NCBI RefSeq assembly: GCF_001908095.1
Contig: NZ_MKGR01000008.1
Coordinates: 98,705-162,704 of the forward strand
Reading direction: 5' to 3'
Source of the DNA: Xenorhabdus thuongxuanensis
GTDB taxonomy: Bacteria > Pseudomonadota > Gammaproteobacteria > Enterobacterales > Enterobacteriaceae
Length of the DNA: 64,000 bases
A program made the translations under genes and the position numbers. Of the stretch, positions 17,964 to 27,812 are shown one piece after another; the first letter of the stretch is position 1, and each line of letters opens with the position of its first letter. A model generated the notes under the pieces. That model saw only the letters and a list, made by a program, of their open reading frames with translations. It was not told the origin of the DNA and did no database searches.

Positions 17964-19604
17964 TTAGGCAAAAGTATCAATACCTCCTCGGATAGGGGTA
18001 ATTTGTTGAGGTGTTACCCTAATGGCTGATGCATGAGCAGGCGTGATCCCTGTTGCAGCCGCTAAATCAGGCTCTTGAGTTTCTGCATGGGAATTAGCAT
18101 TACTATTCGAGTTATTGGCATGGTTATCAGCAAAATACGCGTGTTGTCCATTACCTTGGGTATCACTGTTGACGCTGCTTTGCGCTAATTGAATGCCATT
18201 TTCAGCCAGCGCGTGGCGTAATCCTGGCAATGCAGCTTCCAGAGCCGCACGAACATTTTGATGGGCGGAAACAAAATGCAATTGTGCCTGATTGTCTTCA
18301 ACGCTCATGCGGATGTGTAGAGCTCCCAGTTCTTGAGGATGTAAGCGAAGCTCTGCCTGTTGCAGACCATTACGGTTAAAGAACAGAACATGTTGATTGA
18401 GCTGTTGCTGCCACTCTTCGCTGCCAAGATGAGCATTCAATAAAGGTGTAGTGAAAGGTGTAGTGAAAGGTGTAGTGGTACTGTTAAGCTGAAATTGTCC
18501 CGTTGTGTGTTGTCCGGCTGAAAGCAGAGGAGGGGGTGCTAATACCGTCGGTGAGTCGATAGAAGCTGTTTCTACTGCCGAGGATGTCAATGCAGGAGCT
18601 GCTTGTATTGCCATCTGGGGCAGATTTGGATCTTTACTATTGCCTGAAACTGTCTCTATGGGAAGAGTATTGCCAGACTCAGTTTTATTATTGGTGGCAG
18701 GGTTATTGGTAGCTAATTTAAGTTGTCCGGCAAGCGGCGTTAATTCAGATTGAAGACTGGAGAAACCTTCAGCCTTATTGTTCAGAGGGATTTCCTGTTT
18801 AGCAGAAAGTTGAATGTTTTTATCTTGCTCACCCACTTTAGGAGATTGTTCAGTAAGATTGATGTCAGTTAATTTGTTATTCTTGGCACTGTTATCCAAT
18901 AGGGTGATAGCAGTGCTGTTTTCGCTATCCAGCCATTCATTTTTCAACAATAGATTTTCTAACGATGAATTTTTCATCAACTCAGGTGAATTTTCAGGAA
19001 GAACAGCGGAATTTATATGGGGGGTAAGCAGCCCAGCAAGCTGGATTGGCATTGCTGCACTTAATGCTTCGACAGATAAGAGATCTTCATTGTTCAATAC
19101 AGCAAATTTTGGTGATGAATTTTGCAGTAATGCATTTTTTGACGATGTATTATCTATCAACTCAGGCGAGTTTTCAGGCAGAACAGCGGAATTTGTATGA
19201 GGATTAAGTAATCCAACTTGCTGGATCGGTATCTCTGCACTTAATACTTTATTTGGTAAGAGATCCTCATTGTTCAATACAGCAAATTCAATACTGTTTT
19301 CTTGCGGGGTTGTTGCTATCTGTGGTTCATTCTTGACCACATTCTTGACCACATTGTTATCTGACATTATTGCCAACTGCGACCAACCGCTTTCTGCTGT
19401 TTCATCAGAAGTGGATTTTTCCTCTTTCAGGCTATTTTTATCTGCCTGAATAGTGTGCTTCCGCATAGAGACTGTTTCTGCGTCGAGGAGTTGCCCAAAT
19501 TGAGAAGAATGGTTACCGATTCTAGCCTTATTCAAAGTCGGTTGACTTTTATCTGTACCTTTGTCTGTGAATTTTAAATCAGTAGGCAAAAGAGTGAGAC
19601 TCAT
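17964..19604 (-). CDS. fliK: Flagellar hook-length control protein FliK
   Basis: 546 residues, clearly longer than the ~375-405 usual in enterics. The C-terminal domain (about 400-480) is conserved: [20 protein letters not shown] and [20 protein letters not shown], the export-specificity switching domain. The N-terminal and middle region is Asn/Ser/Leu-rich and low in conservation. The extra length comes partly from a 60-residue tandem duplication (two copies of [10 protein letters not shown] ... [12 protein letters not shown]) and from smaller in-frame repeats. FliK measures the hook and switches the export gate to filament substrates. Its start overlaps the fliJ stop. Confidence 0.93.
   Translation of the reverse strand: MSLTLLPTDLKFTDKGTDKSQPTLNKARIGNHSSQFGQLLDAETVSMRKHTIQADKNSLKEEKSTSDETAESGWSQLAIMSDNNVVKNVVKNEPQIATTPQENSIEFAVLNNEDLLPNKVLSAEIPIQQVGLLNPHTNSAVLPENSPELIDNTSSKNALLQNSSPKFAVLNNEDLLSVEALSAAMPIQLAGLLTPHINSAVLPENSPELMKNSSLENLLLKNEWLDSENSTAITLLDNSAKNNKLTDINLTEQSPKVGEQDKNIQLSAKQEIPLNNKAEGFSSLQSELTPLAGQLKLATNNPATNNKTESGNTLPIETVSGNSKDPNLPQMAIQAAPALTSSAVETASIDSPTVLAPPPLLSAGQHTTGQFQLNSTTTPFTTPFTTPLLNAHLGSEEWQQQLNQHVLFFNRNGLQQAELRLHPQELGALHIRMSVEDNQAQLHFVSAHQNVRAALEAALPGLRHALAENGIQLAQSSVNSDTQGNGQHAYFADNHANNSNSNANSHAETQEPDLAAATGITPAHASAIRVTPQQITPIRGGIDTFA
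18442..18477. repeat. 12-bp triple tandem repeat in fliK
   Basis: Three exact copies of AAAGGTGTAGTG at 18442-18453, 18454-18465 and 18466-18477. On the coding strand they give a repeated TPFT motif. The unit is a multiple of three, so copy-number change would alter linker length without a frameshift. Confidence 0.9.
18950..19307. repeat. 180-bp tandem duplication in fliK
   Basis: Two diverged copies in direct orientation, with a period of 180 bases. The landmark TCAACTCAGG occurs at 18977 and 19157, and TTGTTCAATACAGCAAATT occurs once per copy. The period is exactly 60 codons, so the frame is preserved. Edges are approximate. Confidence 0.8.
19329..19352. repeat. 12-bp double tandem repeat in fliK
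   Basis: Two exact copies of ATTCTTGACCAC (19329-19340 and 19341-19352), giving VVKNVVKN in the FliK N-terminal region. Confidence 0.85.
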
Positions 19605-20047
19605 TGTTTCATTCTCCGTTGTGCACCGCGCTGTGCGTACTCGTCCATTTGTTTTTGCTCCACGCGATTTTGGTGTAACTTCAAATTATGCTCTGCCCGT
19701 TGGTGCAGTGTGTCAAAGGCGTTCAGGCGTTGCTGTTTTTCTTGCCATTGGGACATGGCTTGCTCAAGACGTTTTTTCCATTGGTTGAGCTGTGCTCTGT
19801 GCTGTTCTATTGCCATTTCTAGCGTTTTCATAAACTGCTGGTAATTTTGCCAAGTCGAGCAGGACATACCACTGCTGAGCGTGTCATTCAGACGGGTGCG
19901 ATATTCATCCTGATAATTCATTAATGCCGTGAGTTGTTGCTCCATTTGTTGGTGACTTTGTCGAATCTGTGCAAGTTGGGATGCTGCTTTTTCTGCCGCA
20001 TCCCGGGCAAGTTCACGCAGGGTCATGAGAGGGGAGTGTTGTTGCAT
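19601..20047 (-). CDS. fliJ: Flagellar export chaperone FliJ
   Basis: 148 residues from the chosen ATG at 20047, which has a GAGGAAATGC site; this matches E. coli FliJ length, and an upstream start at 20071 would add an unconserved octapeptide. It is almost entirely coiled-coil, rich in Gln, Glu, Arg and Ala, with DYQDEYR-like and [18 protein letters not shown] motifs of the family. FliJ sits in the centre of the FliI ATPase ring and couples it to FlhA. Confidence 0.92.
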   Translation of the reverse strand: MQQHSPLMTLRELARDAAEKAASQLAQIRQSHQQMEQQLTALMNYQDEYRTRLNDTLSSGMSCSTWQNYQQFMKTLEMAIEQHRAQLNQWKKRLEQAMSQWQEKQQRLNAFDTLHQRAEHNLKLHQNRVEQKQMDEYAQRGAQRRMKQ

Positions 20048-20200
20048 GCATTTCCTCGAATTAATCACCAAACAGACATCAGCGTTACTAATGACATCAA
20101 TAGTAAAGTTATATCGGCACCGTATTGATAAATGTTATATCCCTTAATAAAAGTATTTTTTGGTAAGGGATTTTTCGGCTAAGTTCCTATAGGCAAAATA

Positions 20201-21565
20201 TTATGTTGGTAATAATTGTTGAAGTTGAATGCAGGCCGCATCGTATTCGCTACACTGGTCAATACCTTGTTGCAGGAATTGAGCCATATGAGGATAAAGC
20301 TCAATCGCCCTGTCAAGTAGGGGATCACTGCCTGCTGCATATGCACCAACGTTGATCAAATCTCGGTTGCGTTGGTAACTGGAAAGCAACTGTTTGAAAT
20401 GTTGCACTCGCCGATAATGGGTATTATCGATCAACGCAGTCATAGCACGACTGATAGAAGCCTCGATATCAATAGCCGGATAATGACCAGATTCTGCAAG
20501 CGAACGTGATAGCACGATATGACCATCCAGAATGGCTCGCGCAGCATCGGCAATCGGATCTTGCTGGTCATCACCCTCTGTCAGCACGGTGTAAAATGCA
20601 GTAATGGAACCACCATCACTGACACCATTACCGGCTCTTTCCACCAATGCTGGTAATTTAGCAAATACAGAAGGAGGGTAACCTTTGGTTGCTGGCGGTT
20701 CACCGATAGCCAGTGCAATTTCGCGCTGCGCCATGCTATAACGGGTCAGAGAATCCATGATTAACAAGACATGCTTACCTCTGTCTCGAAAATCTTCGGC
20801 AATGCGCGTTGCATAAGAGGCGCCTTGCATTCTCAGCAAAGGTGAAACGTCGGCGGGAGCGGCAACGACGACAGAGCGTGATAATCCCTCCGTACCCAAA
20901 ATGTTTTCGATAAAGTCCTTGACTTCACGACCACGTTCACCAATCAATCCCACAACGATCACATCCGCTTGGGTATAACGAGCCATCATGCCAAGCAGCA
21001 CACTTTTTCCGACACCGGAGCCGGCAAATAAACCCATACGTTGCCCACGTCCCACTGTCAGCAGGGCATTGATGGCACGAACACCAACGTCCAATACATG
21101 GCTGATGGGCGTTCTTTGCAGGGGGTTAAATGGTGTTGTTGTCAAAGGGGCACGATAGCTTGTATCAGGGGCAGGTAAACCATCAAGAGGGCGACCTGCA
21201 CCATCCAGAACTCTACCAAGTAATTCGGGTCCCAGAGGCAAGCGGCGTCCGGCTCCTGTATCTTCACCATAAGAACGGGCATAGACCCGGGCGCCTGGCA
21301 CAATACCTTCCAATTCTTCTAGTGGCATCAGCAACAGTTTTTCGCCATTGAAACCGACGACTTCACTTTCAACTTCTTCAACCGTGTTGCCATTCTGGCG
21401 TTCTATCAGGCAGGTAGCACCGAGAGGCATATGTAAGCCAGTGGCTTCCAGTATCAGGCCTGTGGCGCGGGTCAAACGTCCATAGCGACGTACTTTTGGT
21501 GTTTTTTCCAGGCGCTTTTCTAATGAATCCAAAGTTGTCAGCCAGCGGCCAAGTCTTGCCGTCAT
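20201..21565 (-). CDS. fliI: Flagellum-specific ATPase FliI
   Basis: 454 residues from the ATG at 21565 ([20 protein letters not shown]), which lines up with E. coli FliI and overlaps the fliH stop as TGATG; the upstream in-frame start at 21595 adds ten unconserved residues. The Walker A motif AGSGVGKS lies at about 181-188, Walker [13 protein letters not shown] follows, and [14 protein letters not shown] is diagnostic. It forms the hexameric ATPase at the export gate. About 150 untranslated bases separate it from fliJ. Confidence 0.97.
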   Translation of the reverse strand: MTARLGRWLTTLDSLEKRLEKTPKVRRYGRLTRATGLILEATGLHMPLGATCLIERQNGNTVEEVESEVVGFNGEKLLLMPLEELEGIVPGARVYARSYGEDTGAGRRLPLGPELLGRVLDGAGRPLDGLPAPDTSYRAPLTTTPFNPLQRTPISHVLDVGVRAINALLTVGRGQRMGLFAGSGVGKSVLLGMMARYTQADVIVVGLIGERGREVKDFIENILGTEGLSRSVVVAAPADVSPLLRMQGASYATRIAEDFRDRGKHVLLIMDSLTRYSMAQREIALAIGEPPATKGYPPSVFAKLPALVERAGNGVSDGGSITAFYTVLTEGDDQQDPIADAARAILDGHIVLSRSLAESGHYPAIDIEASISRAMTALIDNTHYRRVQHFKQLLSSYQRNRDLINVGAYAAGSDPLLDRAIELYPHMAQFLQQGIDQCSEYDAACIQLQQLLPT

Positions 21566-22269
21566 CACAGTTCCCCCGGTGCTGCCAGACGGCACATTTC
21601 ATGCCAGCGGGTTGCTAAACTGGCATCCATATCTCCTTCATCGGTGCTGATTTTACAGCCACCTGGATGCAGTTTGTTATCTGCAACCAGGCGCCAGCCG
21701 TGCAGCGCTAAAACTTCTCCCAGTTGTTGCTCAATCTGAGGAATATTCTGTGGATGGACACGCAATTGGGGTTTGCCGCTGAACATAGGTTCTTGCTGGA
21801 TAAATTCGCGGATTTGATTCAGCAGGGCAGTACCATCACAAACTACAGGCTGCCCCAAAATATGATGGGTAGCAGTTAATGCAAGTTGCATCAGGCGGGA
21901 AGCAATAACGGTATCCAATCCATCCAATGAATGGCTAAAATCCGTTAGCAAGGCTTTCCACTGATCAATAATAATTTGCTGCTGTTGTGTAGTTTCTTGC
22001 AAACCTTGTTCCAGCCCTGCTTGTCGGCCTTCCTGAACCCCTTGTTCATAGCCTTGAATCTGGCCTTCTGCAAAGCCCTGAACATGACCAGATTGACGAG
22101 CCTGCTCTTTTAGCTCGTCCAGTATTCTTGCTTGTTCCAGTAGCCGATCCTGTTCGCTTGGCGCCTGCTCCTCGTCTATTGGTTCCAGTTTTGCCTGCAA
22201 AGTTTCCCACTGAGTCAGTTCGCCTGGCTGCCACGGCCGCCAGTTTCCATTATTCGACTTATCAGACAT
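21565..22269 (-). CDS. fliH: Flagellar ATPase regulator FliH
   Basis: 234 residues from the ATG at 22269 ([18 protein letters not shown]). It carries the Gx3G-type repeat block typical of FliH ([17 protein letters not shown] and onward), then the conserved C-terminus with [13 protein letters not shown] and [23 protein letters not shown]. FliH is the peripheral stalk that tethers FliI to FliN. It overlaps fliG by 8 bases and fliI by a few bases. Confidence 0.95.
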   Translation of the reverse strand: MSDKSNNGNWRPWQPGELTQWETLQAKLEPIDEEQAPSEQDRLLEQARILDELKEQARQSGHVQGFAEGQIQGYEQGVQEGRQAGLEQGLQETTQQQQIIIDQWKALLTDFSHSLDGLDTVIASRLMQLALTATHHILGQPVVCDGTALLNQIREFIQQEPMFSGKPQLRVHPQNIPQIEQQLGEVLALHGWRLVADNKLHPGGCKISTDEGDMDASLATRWHEMCRLAAPGEL

Positions 22270-23254
22270 AGGTATCGTCACCACCATTTAGGATCATTTC
22301 GCCACTTTCTGCCAGACGACGAACAACAAGCAGAATGGTTTTCTGTTCGGCTTCCACTTGAGACATCCGTACAGGGCCTCGGTTTGCCAAATCATCGCGC
22401 ATGATTTCAGCAGCACGCTGCGACATATTGTTGAGGAAGTGGTCGCGCAATGCCTGATCGCAACCTTTCAATGCCACAAGCAAGGAGTCGGTGGAAATCT
22501 CCTGCAACAAACGCTGGATACTGCGATCGTCCACGTTGATAAGATTTTCGAACAGGAACATTTCATCAATGATTTTCTGCGCCAGTTCGTTATCGTAGGA
22601 ACGAACTGCTTCAATGACACCTTCTTCTTGCTGACTTTTCATCAAATTGATGATTTCTGCCGCAGTACGAATACCCCCCATCTTGCTGCGCTTCAGGTTC
22701 TGACCATCCAGCAAGTTATTCAGTACTTCTGTTAATTCTGCCAATGCGGATGGTTGTACACCACCAAAGGTGGCTATACGCAGCATGACATCGTTACGCA
22801 GGCGATCATCAAACAAGGCAAGAATATCGGCAGCCTGACCACGGTTCAGGTGAACCAAAATGGTGGCAATGATCTGCGGATGTTCACCACGGATCATATC
22901 AGCTGCCATTTGTGGCTCCATAAAGTTGAGGGTTTCAATGCCCGTCGTGGTATCACGGGACTCAAAAATATCCTCAAGCAGGCTAGAAGCCCGTTCTTCA
23001 CCTAATGCTTTGATCAGTACATTGCGCAGATAGTCGTTAGCGTTGATGCTGAGGGCAGCATATTGCTCCGCATCTTCTTCAAACTCTGCCAGTACTTCAA
23101 CTAGTTGTTGATTGGAGACTTGTTTCATCCCTGCCATCGCAATACTCAGTTGTTGTACTTCTCGGGAATTCAGGTGTTTAAACACCTCGGCCGCCTGATC
23201 TTCTCCCAGGCTCATTAACATGACGGCACTTCTTTCTGTTCCGGTCAGGCTCAT
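22262..23254 (-). CDS. fliG: Flagellar rotor/switch protein FliG
   Basis: 330 residues, starting [20 protein letters not shown]. It contains the [13 protein letters not shown] motif of the middle domain and the charged C-terminal torque helix ([20 protein letters not shown]). FliG attaches to FliF and contacts the MotA stator. It overlaps the fliF stop by four bases (ATGA-type). Confidence 0.97.
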   Translation of the reverse strand: MSLTGTERSAVMLMSLGEDQAAEVFKHLNSREVQQLSIAMAGMKQVSNQQLVEVLAEFEEDAEQYAALSINANDYLRNVLIKALGEERASSLLEDIFESRDTTTGIETLNFMEPQMAADMIRGEHPQIIATILVHLNRGQAADILALFDDRLRNDVMLRIATFGGVQPSALAELTEVLNNLLDGQNLKRSKMGGIRTAAEIINLMKSQQEEGVIEAVRSYDNELAQKIIDEMFLFENLINVDDRSIQRLLQEISTDSLLVALKGCDQALRDHFLNNMSQRAAEIMRDDLANRGPVRMSQVEAEQKTILLVVRRLAESGEMILNGGDDTYV

Positions 23255-24978
23255 TGTTCGTTACTCATCCATTGACGGATCACCAGCGCGACGACGCGAG
23301 GATCTTTTTCTGCAAGTTCACGGAGACGCTGGCTTTGGAGCTCAACATTGACACGTTGGCGAGCTAGGTTACGACGCATTTTTTCGTCTAATTCAGTATT
23401 GGTTTCTATTTTTTTCTGTTTCAGTTGGTTCTTTTGTGCTTCCAGGGCAACTTTTTCTGCCGCACGTTTTTTGGCGATTTGTGGCACGATCATCTTACGC
23501 CACAGTAACCACACAACCAGTACCAACAACAACCAACGGCTTGCTTCCAACAATTTCTCTAATAAGACAGGATTCTGCCAGACTGGCAAAGGTTCTATCA
23601 CTTCGGCTATATCATTGAATGGTGTGTTAACCACATTTAGGCTATCACCACGCTCAGTAGAGAAACCCATTGCTTCACGGGTTAATGCTTCGATTTGTGA
23701 TAGCTGTTCTGGTGTCAGGGCTTGTGTTTCAGGGCCATTTTTTCCCTGAGCGGTGGTATAATTGACCACAACAGCAACTGAAAGACGTTCCACCATACCA
23801 GCCTGCAATTGTGTATGACGAATAGTGCGATCCACTTCATAGTTAATGGTTTCGTCATAACGGTTATTGTGGTTGTCACTTAATATGCGCTCGTAGCTAT
23901 TGTTTCTGTTAGCGTTATTGCGCTGTTGAGCAGATTTTTCATTACCTTTTTCGTCACCGTTGTCTTTGGTATTTTTGTTTGGCTTTTCAATTGGTGCACT
24001 TGGCGCGGCACTTGGTTGATTTGATAATGCACCTGGCACTCCACCTACCAATGGTCCACCACTTTGTTCGCTGGTACTGTTCTGTTTGGAACGGACAGCA
24101 GCCTGGTTCGGGGGTTGGTTAGGTTTATATTCTTCTGCTGTTTCTTCGCGACGGGAGAAATCAATTTGTGCGGTTACCTGTGCATGCACGTTACCACGGC
24201 CAACTACAGGCGCCAGGATGGTTTCAATCCGATGTTGGAAACGATTTTCTACTTCCTGTGTATATTTCAACTGAGTGGTATTTAAATCACGGCCAGTGGC
24301 ATCGCTTTGTGTTAACAGGCGTCCAGATTGATCAACAATCGTGACATTGCTGGCGGGCAAGCCGGCAACACTGCTTGAAATCATATGCACAATAGCATTG
24401 ATTTGTCCTTCATCCAGCACTCGGCCTTGCAGTAATCCTACTGTTACTGAGGCTGATGGTGATTTTTGTTCACGAACGAACAGAGAAGGTTTAGGCAGAG
24501 CCAAGTGGACACGGGCACTTTGGACTGGGCCCAGTGATTCCACGGTGCGTGCCAATTCACCTTCCAGAGCGCGCTGATAATTTACCTGTTCACTGAACTG
24601 GCTGATACCGAATTTTTCTTTATCCAATAGTTCGAAACCCGCAGCTCCCCCTTTGGGCAACCCTTGCTGTGCCAGTTTCAGGCGAATCTCATGTACTTTA
24701 TCGGCAGGGATCATGAGTGCTGCGCCATTTTCGGCAAAACGGTAAGGGATATTCATTTGGGTTAATTGCGTAACGATCTCGCCACCATCCTTATCGCTCA
24801 AATTGCTGTAAAGCACCCGGTAGTCGGGGCTGCGCAACCAGAGAAATAGGGCGATGACGATAGCAATGGCAGCGGAGCCAGCAACTAATAACGGAACTTT
24901 TGGATCAGCTTTTATCCTGCTGATGATAGCGTTGAATCCTTTATTTTGGTTTTCAACGTCGGTTGTTGCTGCACTCAT
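23251..24978 (-). CDS. fliF: Flagellar MS-ring protein FliF
   Basis: 575 residues with two membrane helices: [20 protein letters not shown] near residue 30 and [12 protein letters not shown] near 480. The ring-building motifs [17 protein letters not shown] and [32 protein letters not shown] are intact, as is the FliG-binding C-terminus ending [13 protein letters not shown]. It starts at an ATG with an AAGGA site. It is the first gene of the leftward operon, divergent from fliE. Confidence 0.97.
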   Translation of the reverse strand: MSAATTDVENQNKGFNAIISRIKADPKVPLLVAGSAAIAIVIALFLWLRSPDYRVLYSNLSDKDGGEIVTQLTQMNIPYRFAENGAALMIPADKVHEIRLKLAQQGLPKGGAAGFELLDKEKFGISQFSEQVNYQRALEGELARTVESLGPVQSARVHLALPKPSLFVREQKSPSASVTVGLLQGRVLDEGQINAIVHMISSSVAGLPASNVTIVDQSGRLLTQSDATGRDLNTTQLKYTQEVENRFQHRIETILAPVVGRGNVHAQVTAQIDFSRREETAEEYKPNQPPNQAAVRSKQNSTSEQSGGPLVGGVPGALSNQPSAAPSAPIEKPNKNTKDNGDEKGNEKSAQQRNNANRNNSYERILSDNHNNRYDETINYEVDRTIRHTQLQAGMVERLSVAVVVNYTTAQGKNGPETQALTPEQLSQIEALTREAMGFSTERGDSLNVVNTPFNDIAEVIEPLPVWQNPVLLEKLLEASRWLLLVLVVWLLWRKMIVPQIAKKRAAEKVALEAQKNQLKQKKIETNTELDEKMRRNLARQRVNVELQSQRLRELAEKDPRVVALVIRQWMSNEQ

Positions 24979-25217
24979 AGACGATCCTTGCCTTGCTGGT
25001 CAATATGAATACTAAAAGCGTGGCGTAACAAAACAGACTCCCCATACGCAAGCGAAAAGATTCTTCCTATTATTAATTCCATCATTATTCGCTGTTCACA
25101 CCTCTTTTAATGGCACAATAAGCTTCGAATTTTTACTTCAATTACCCGCTTTAGTTTAGGAAGGCTATGTTACGGTGGCACCACATAATCAATAGGGTGA
25201 TTTAACGCGAGGTTTTT
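24979..25217. promoter_or_regulatory. Divergent fliF/fliE promoter region
   Basis: 239 bases between divergent fliF and fliE, in the position where E. coli places FlhDC-activated promoters. The sequence AATGGCACAATAAGC at 25109-25123 resembles one half of the FlhDC box (AATGGC then AAATAGCG-like). A good inverted partner was not found at the usual spacing. Assignment by motif eye-match only. Confidence 0.4.
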
Positions 25218-25529
25218 ATGTCAATTCCGGCAATTGAGGGTGTATTGCAACAGATACAGGCTCAGGCATTACAAGCAGCAAATGTTGCCAAGCCCATCCC
25301 AGTACAGGGTAGTTTTGCCAGTCAACTGACTGCGGCGGTAGAAAAAATAAACCAAACCCGCTTGAAAGCGACAAAGCAGGCACAAGATTTCACTCTGGGG
25401 GCCCCAGGTGTGGAGTTAAATGATGTCATGGTAAATATGCAAAAATCGAGTATTTCTCTGCAAATGGGGATTCAAGTAAGGAATAAACTGGTTAGCGCCT
25501 ATAGTGAAATTATGAATATGCAGGTTTAG
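25218..25529 (+). CDS. fliE: Flagellar hook-basal body protein FliE
   Basis: 103 residues, the usual FliE length. It begins MSIPAIEGVLQQIQAQAL and ends with the conserved MQKSSISLQMGIQVRNKLVS segment. FliE forms the junction between the MS ring and the rod. It has a GAGG site 6 bases before the ATG. Chromosomal synteny stops here: prophage remnants begin 30 bases after its stop. Confidence 0.96.
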   Translation: MSIPAIEGVLQQIQAQALQAANVAKPIPVQGSFASQLTAAVEKINQTRLKATKQAQDFTLGAPGVELNDVMVNMQKSSISLQMGIQVRNKLVSAYSEIMNMQV

Positions 25530-25559
25530 ATATTTATCTAATTGATTTTAAATAAATAT

Positions 25560-25901
25560 TTATTTCCCATTAATTACTTGGGGCACATATGGGGCAACTG
25601 CGAGTCTTTCATTTAATAATTTAATTTGGTCATCGCTATTTTCACTCATCCACGCACCGTAAACACTATGAACCATTTGTGACGAAACATGTCCCATTTG
25701 AGTTGCGATAAATGAAGGGTTGGCGCCAGCGGAAAGCATCCAGCAGGCGTATGTATGTCGTGTTTGGTAGGATTTTCTGTGTCTGACGCCTGACCTTTTG
25801 ATTAGGAAATTCCAGATTTGCCCGAATCCCCCAGGGGAATAGAATTGCGTTCTTAACCCGTTGCTGGCGGTTAGAACCCCGTAAGGGACAAGACAGGCCA
25901 A
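25560..25901 (-). pseudogene. Tyrosine recombinase (phage integrase), C-terminal fragment
   Basis: Only about 110 residues of the catalytic C-terminus remain: the RHTYACWMLSAGANP box with its arginine, the MGHVS histidine box, and the tyrosine in HSVYGAW. A full integrase is 330-400 residues, so the N-terminal DNA-binding half and first catalytic box are gone. The nominal start is a TTG without a ribosome binding site. Its 5-prime part overlaps, on the opposite strand, the upstream extension of an antiterminator-Q-like frame, so the two were joined by a rearrangement. Probably inactive. Confidence 0.75.
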
Positions 25902-26221
25902 TATGCAATGATGATGATGGAATGTTGATTTCTCAGGTCGTCGATTCCGTCATGTGCATTGACCAAAAAGCCTACGGTATTTTACTGAGTTACTACTCCC
26001 ACGGTGCCTCGAAACTGGCGATTGCATCTTACTATTACCGAGTTGCAAATCCACGCAAAATGATGACCCGTTCTGGAGGTCGATTTAAAAAACCGTCTCG
26101 CGGTACATGTCGTCGTGAAGTTGATGAGATTTTAAATGCGAGCATCTATCTTTTGTATCAACCTCTACAAAATGCGTTTAATTCACGTAAACGTGTAGAG
26201 AAAATTAAAAAGATTGCATAA
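25802..26221 (+). pseudogene. Lambdoid antiterminator Q-like protein, 5-prime truncated
   Basis: From the ATG at 25922 there are 99 residues, but conserved-looking sequence continues upstream in frame without a start (RPICNDDDGMLISQVVDSVM), back to a stop at 25799. The pattern DDDGxLIS, YGILLSYYSHGASKLAIASYY and a C-terminal REVDEILNASIYLLYQPL fits phage late antiterminator Q (Phage_antitermQ-like). The missing 5-prime end and antisense overlap with the integrase fragment point to a decayed prophage junction. A shortened protein starting at 25922 could still be made; function doubtful. Confidence 0.55.
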
Positions 26222-26562
26222 AACGTGTTGACATCAATGAGCAAATGAGCAATACCTTCTGATAAGGTTGCCGTAAGTGTTTCTTAGATGGCTTTCCAGA
26301 ATTTCCAGACCTCGCTTCGGCGGGGTTTTTTGCTGCCCTTTATTCAATAAAAGTATCCAGAATCAGCAGCAAATTTCAAATTTACACTCCAGCGGATTAC
26401 TCTCTTGATGAATAGACAGATTTTATAATGCATCACCACATATTCATGCGTATTAGCTGTTGTGTGGTTGTATCCCATTGAGATAAAAATTTGCCTTAAG
26501 TAATATCAACCGGCGGTTTAGCAGTAGGATGAAATGACCTTTAACGATAAATAAGTGAGGAA
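26222..26562. other. Intergenic region, terminator and promoter of the Tad2-like gene
   Basis: 341 bases without a credible gene. A rho-independent terminator lies at 26310-26331. The right half is AT-rich and should hold the promoter of the following gene, which has a GTGAGGAA ribosome binding site. No phage end repeat or tRNA was recognised. Confidence 0.45.
26310..26331 (+). terminator. Intrinsic terminator after the Q remnant
   Basis: CCTCGC, TTCG tetraloop, GCGGGG, then six T. A classic strong terminator. A close relative (CCTCGC-ACTC-GCGGGG-T6) follows the next gene. Confidence 0.8.
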
Positions 26563-27315
26563 ATGATGTCTGATGTTAATAAGCTGGATGATAAACAATG
26601 CCCGTTTGATCCTGACCAATACAAAATTGATACTCTAGCTGCGCCAGTTGGCACTTCCCCATGGGCACTGATTCAAGTGTATTTAGGAAATAAGGTGCAC
26701 CGTAAAGACTGGGATGTGCCTGATGAATACATACACCTTGTTCCTGGTAGTGGTAATGATGAGCCAGAAATTAAAAAACGCGATAAGCATGGCGAAATGA
26801 CATCTTGGCAACCGACACAGGAAGATTTGATGGCTTGTGATTGGGAATTAGTAAAGCCGGAAATAAAACCAAAGCCAGTTGAATGTATGCTGTCTTTTGA
26901 TCTTCAGGTAGGGACTAGCAAAGTTAAATTTCCTTATAGGGAACTACAGTCTCAAAATTGGGGATATTCGACTGTATCCCCAGAAAATGATAGCCCTCCT
27001 TACGGCATTTTGACTAATTTCCAAAGCACTATAGGATTTGGAAACATTTTAGAGTTCTGTCTCGTAGAGTCCCCCATTGGTCATTTTACTTTCATGCCAT
27101 TGACATCTGACACCAAAATCCAACCAGACCTGAGAAAAAAGGATTTTGAAGTAACAGTGGATGGTTCAACTTATAATCTTGGTTCTACCCCTAGTGACGT
27201 TGTTATAGATGGTTCAGATTCATTGGGCTATTATTCAGATGGAGCAAAACAACTAGGCGACCTACTGAAACAAAACGTAGGTAATACGCTTCATTTTTGC
27301 TTCAACTGGAAATGA
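26563..27315 (+). CDS. Tad2 (DUF2829)-domain protein with unrecognised C-terminal half
   Basis: 250 residues with no signal peptide or membrane helix. Residues ~31-98 match the Tad2/DUF2829 pattern: GNKVHRKDWD, then YIHLVPGS, a polar insert, and WQPTQEDLMACDWELV, ending with the hallmark D-L-x-A-x-D-W-E. Known Tad2 proteins sequester the cyclic nucleotide signal of the Thoeris defence system; related domains were earlier annotated as MW1434-type toxins. Residues 104-250 form a second, probably beta-rich domain that I do not recognise. The gene stands alone between two similar terminators, beside the prophage. An anti-defence role is inferred from the domain; the fusion partner could change the ligand. 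Confidence 0.65.
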   Translation: MMSDVNKLDDKQCPFDPDQYKIDTLAAPVGTSPWALIQVYLGNKVHRKDWDVPDEYIHLVPGSGNDEPEIKKRDKHGEMTSWQPTQEDLMACDWELVKPEIKPKPVECMLSFDLQVGTSKVKFPYRELQSQNWGYSTVSPENDSPPYGILTNFQSTIGFGNILEFCLVESPIGHFTFMPLTSDTKIQPDLRKKDFEVTVDGSTYNLGSTPSDVVIDGSDSLGYYSDGAKQLGDLLKQNVGNTLHFCFNWK

Positions 27316-27342
27316 TCCCCAAATTCACACCCTGAATCCAAG

Positions 27343-27364
27343 CCTCGCACTCGCGGGGTTTTTT
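27343..27364 (+). terminator. Intrinsic terminator after the Tad2-like gene
   Basis: CCTCGC (27343-27348), ACTC loop, GCGGGG (27353-27358), then T27359-27364. It lies 28 bases past the stop of the Tad2-like gene. Confidence 0.8.
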
Positions 27365-27629
27365 GCTATCTACCCGTAGTCAACTTAGCGTTGACGACTC
27401 GAATGGGGGCGATTAACGCCTATATCGTAGTTAAATCAATATATTAGGTGTGATTTGATATGTTTCGATCAACGTATTGATCAGGATTAGAGAACACCCC
27501 ATGAAGGATGAATTCGATGGCTTTATTCAACTCCTGCAAAATATGCAGTAGTTCAAAATCCCGATATCGGAATTCCGGCATCGGAACAAATTCAAATAGT
27601 TAGGAATTCCGAACGGCTCATTATCCAAG

Positions 27630-27653
27630 GCTGCGCATGGCGTGGCTTTTTTT
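27630..27653 (+). terminator. Intrinsic terminator with seven-T run
   Basis: GCTGCGC (27630-27636), loop ATG, GCGTGGC (27640-27646) with two wobble pairs, then seven T. It overlaps the stop of the startless frame before it. Confidence 0.65.
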
Positions 27654-27812
27654 GTTGATTATCTTTTTTGATTACATAATAAATTATTTAAATTTCAATA
27701 TTTGATTGAAGTTATTTTCTATCGAAATATGACTGTATAAAAGAACACTTAGAAACCTAAAAGGCATTGTATAGAATGAAGCTCCATAATTTACCGATGG
27801 AGTTAATTCTAA

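Larger units (their letters stand above)
27316..27812. other. 497-base gap with a possible gene remnant
   Basis: Besides the terminators at 27343 and 27630 there is an open frame without a start, about 27509-27656, reading PDIGIPASEQIQIVRNSERL then IIQGCAWRGFFC and a stop inside the second terminator. It may be the tail of a lost phage gene. A 16-codon frame at 27501 overlaps it. The palindrome GGAATTCC occurs twice near 27570 and 27603. The AT-rich right half probably carries the promoter of the next gene. Confidence 0.35.
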
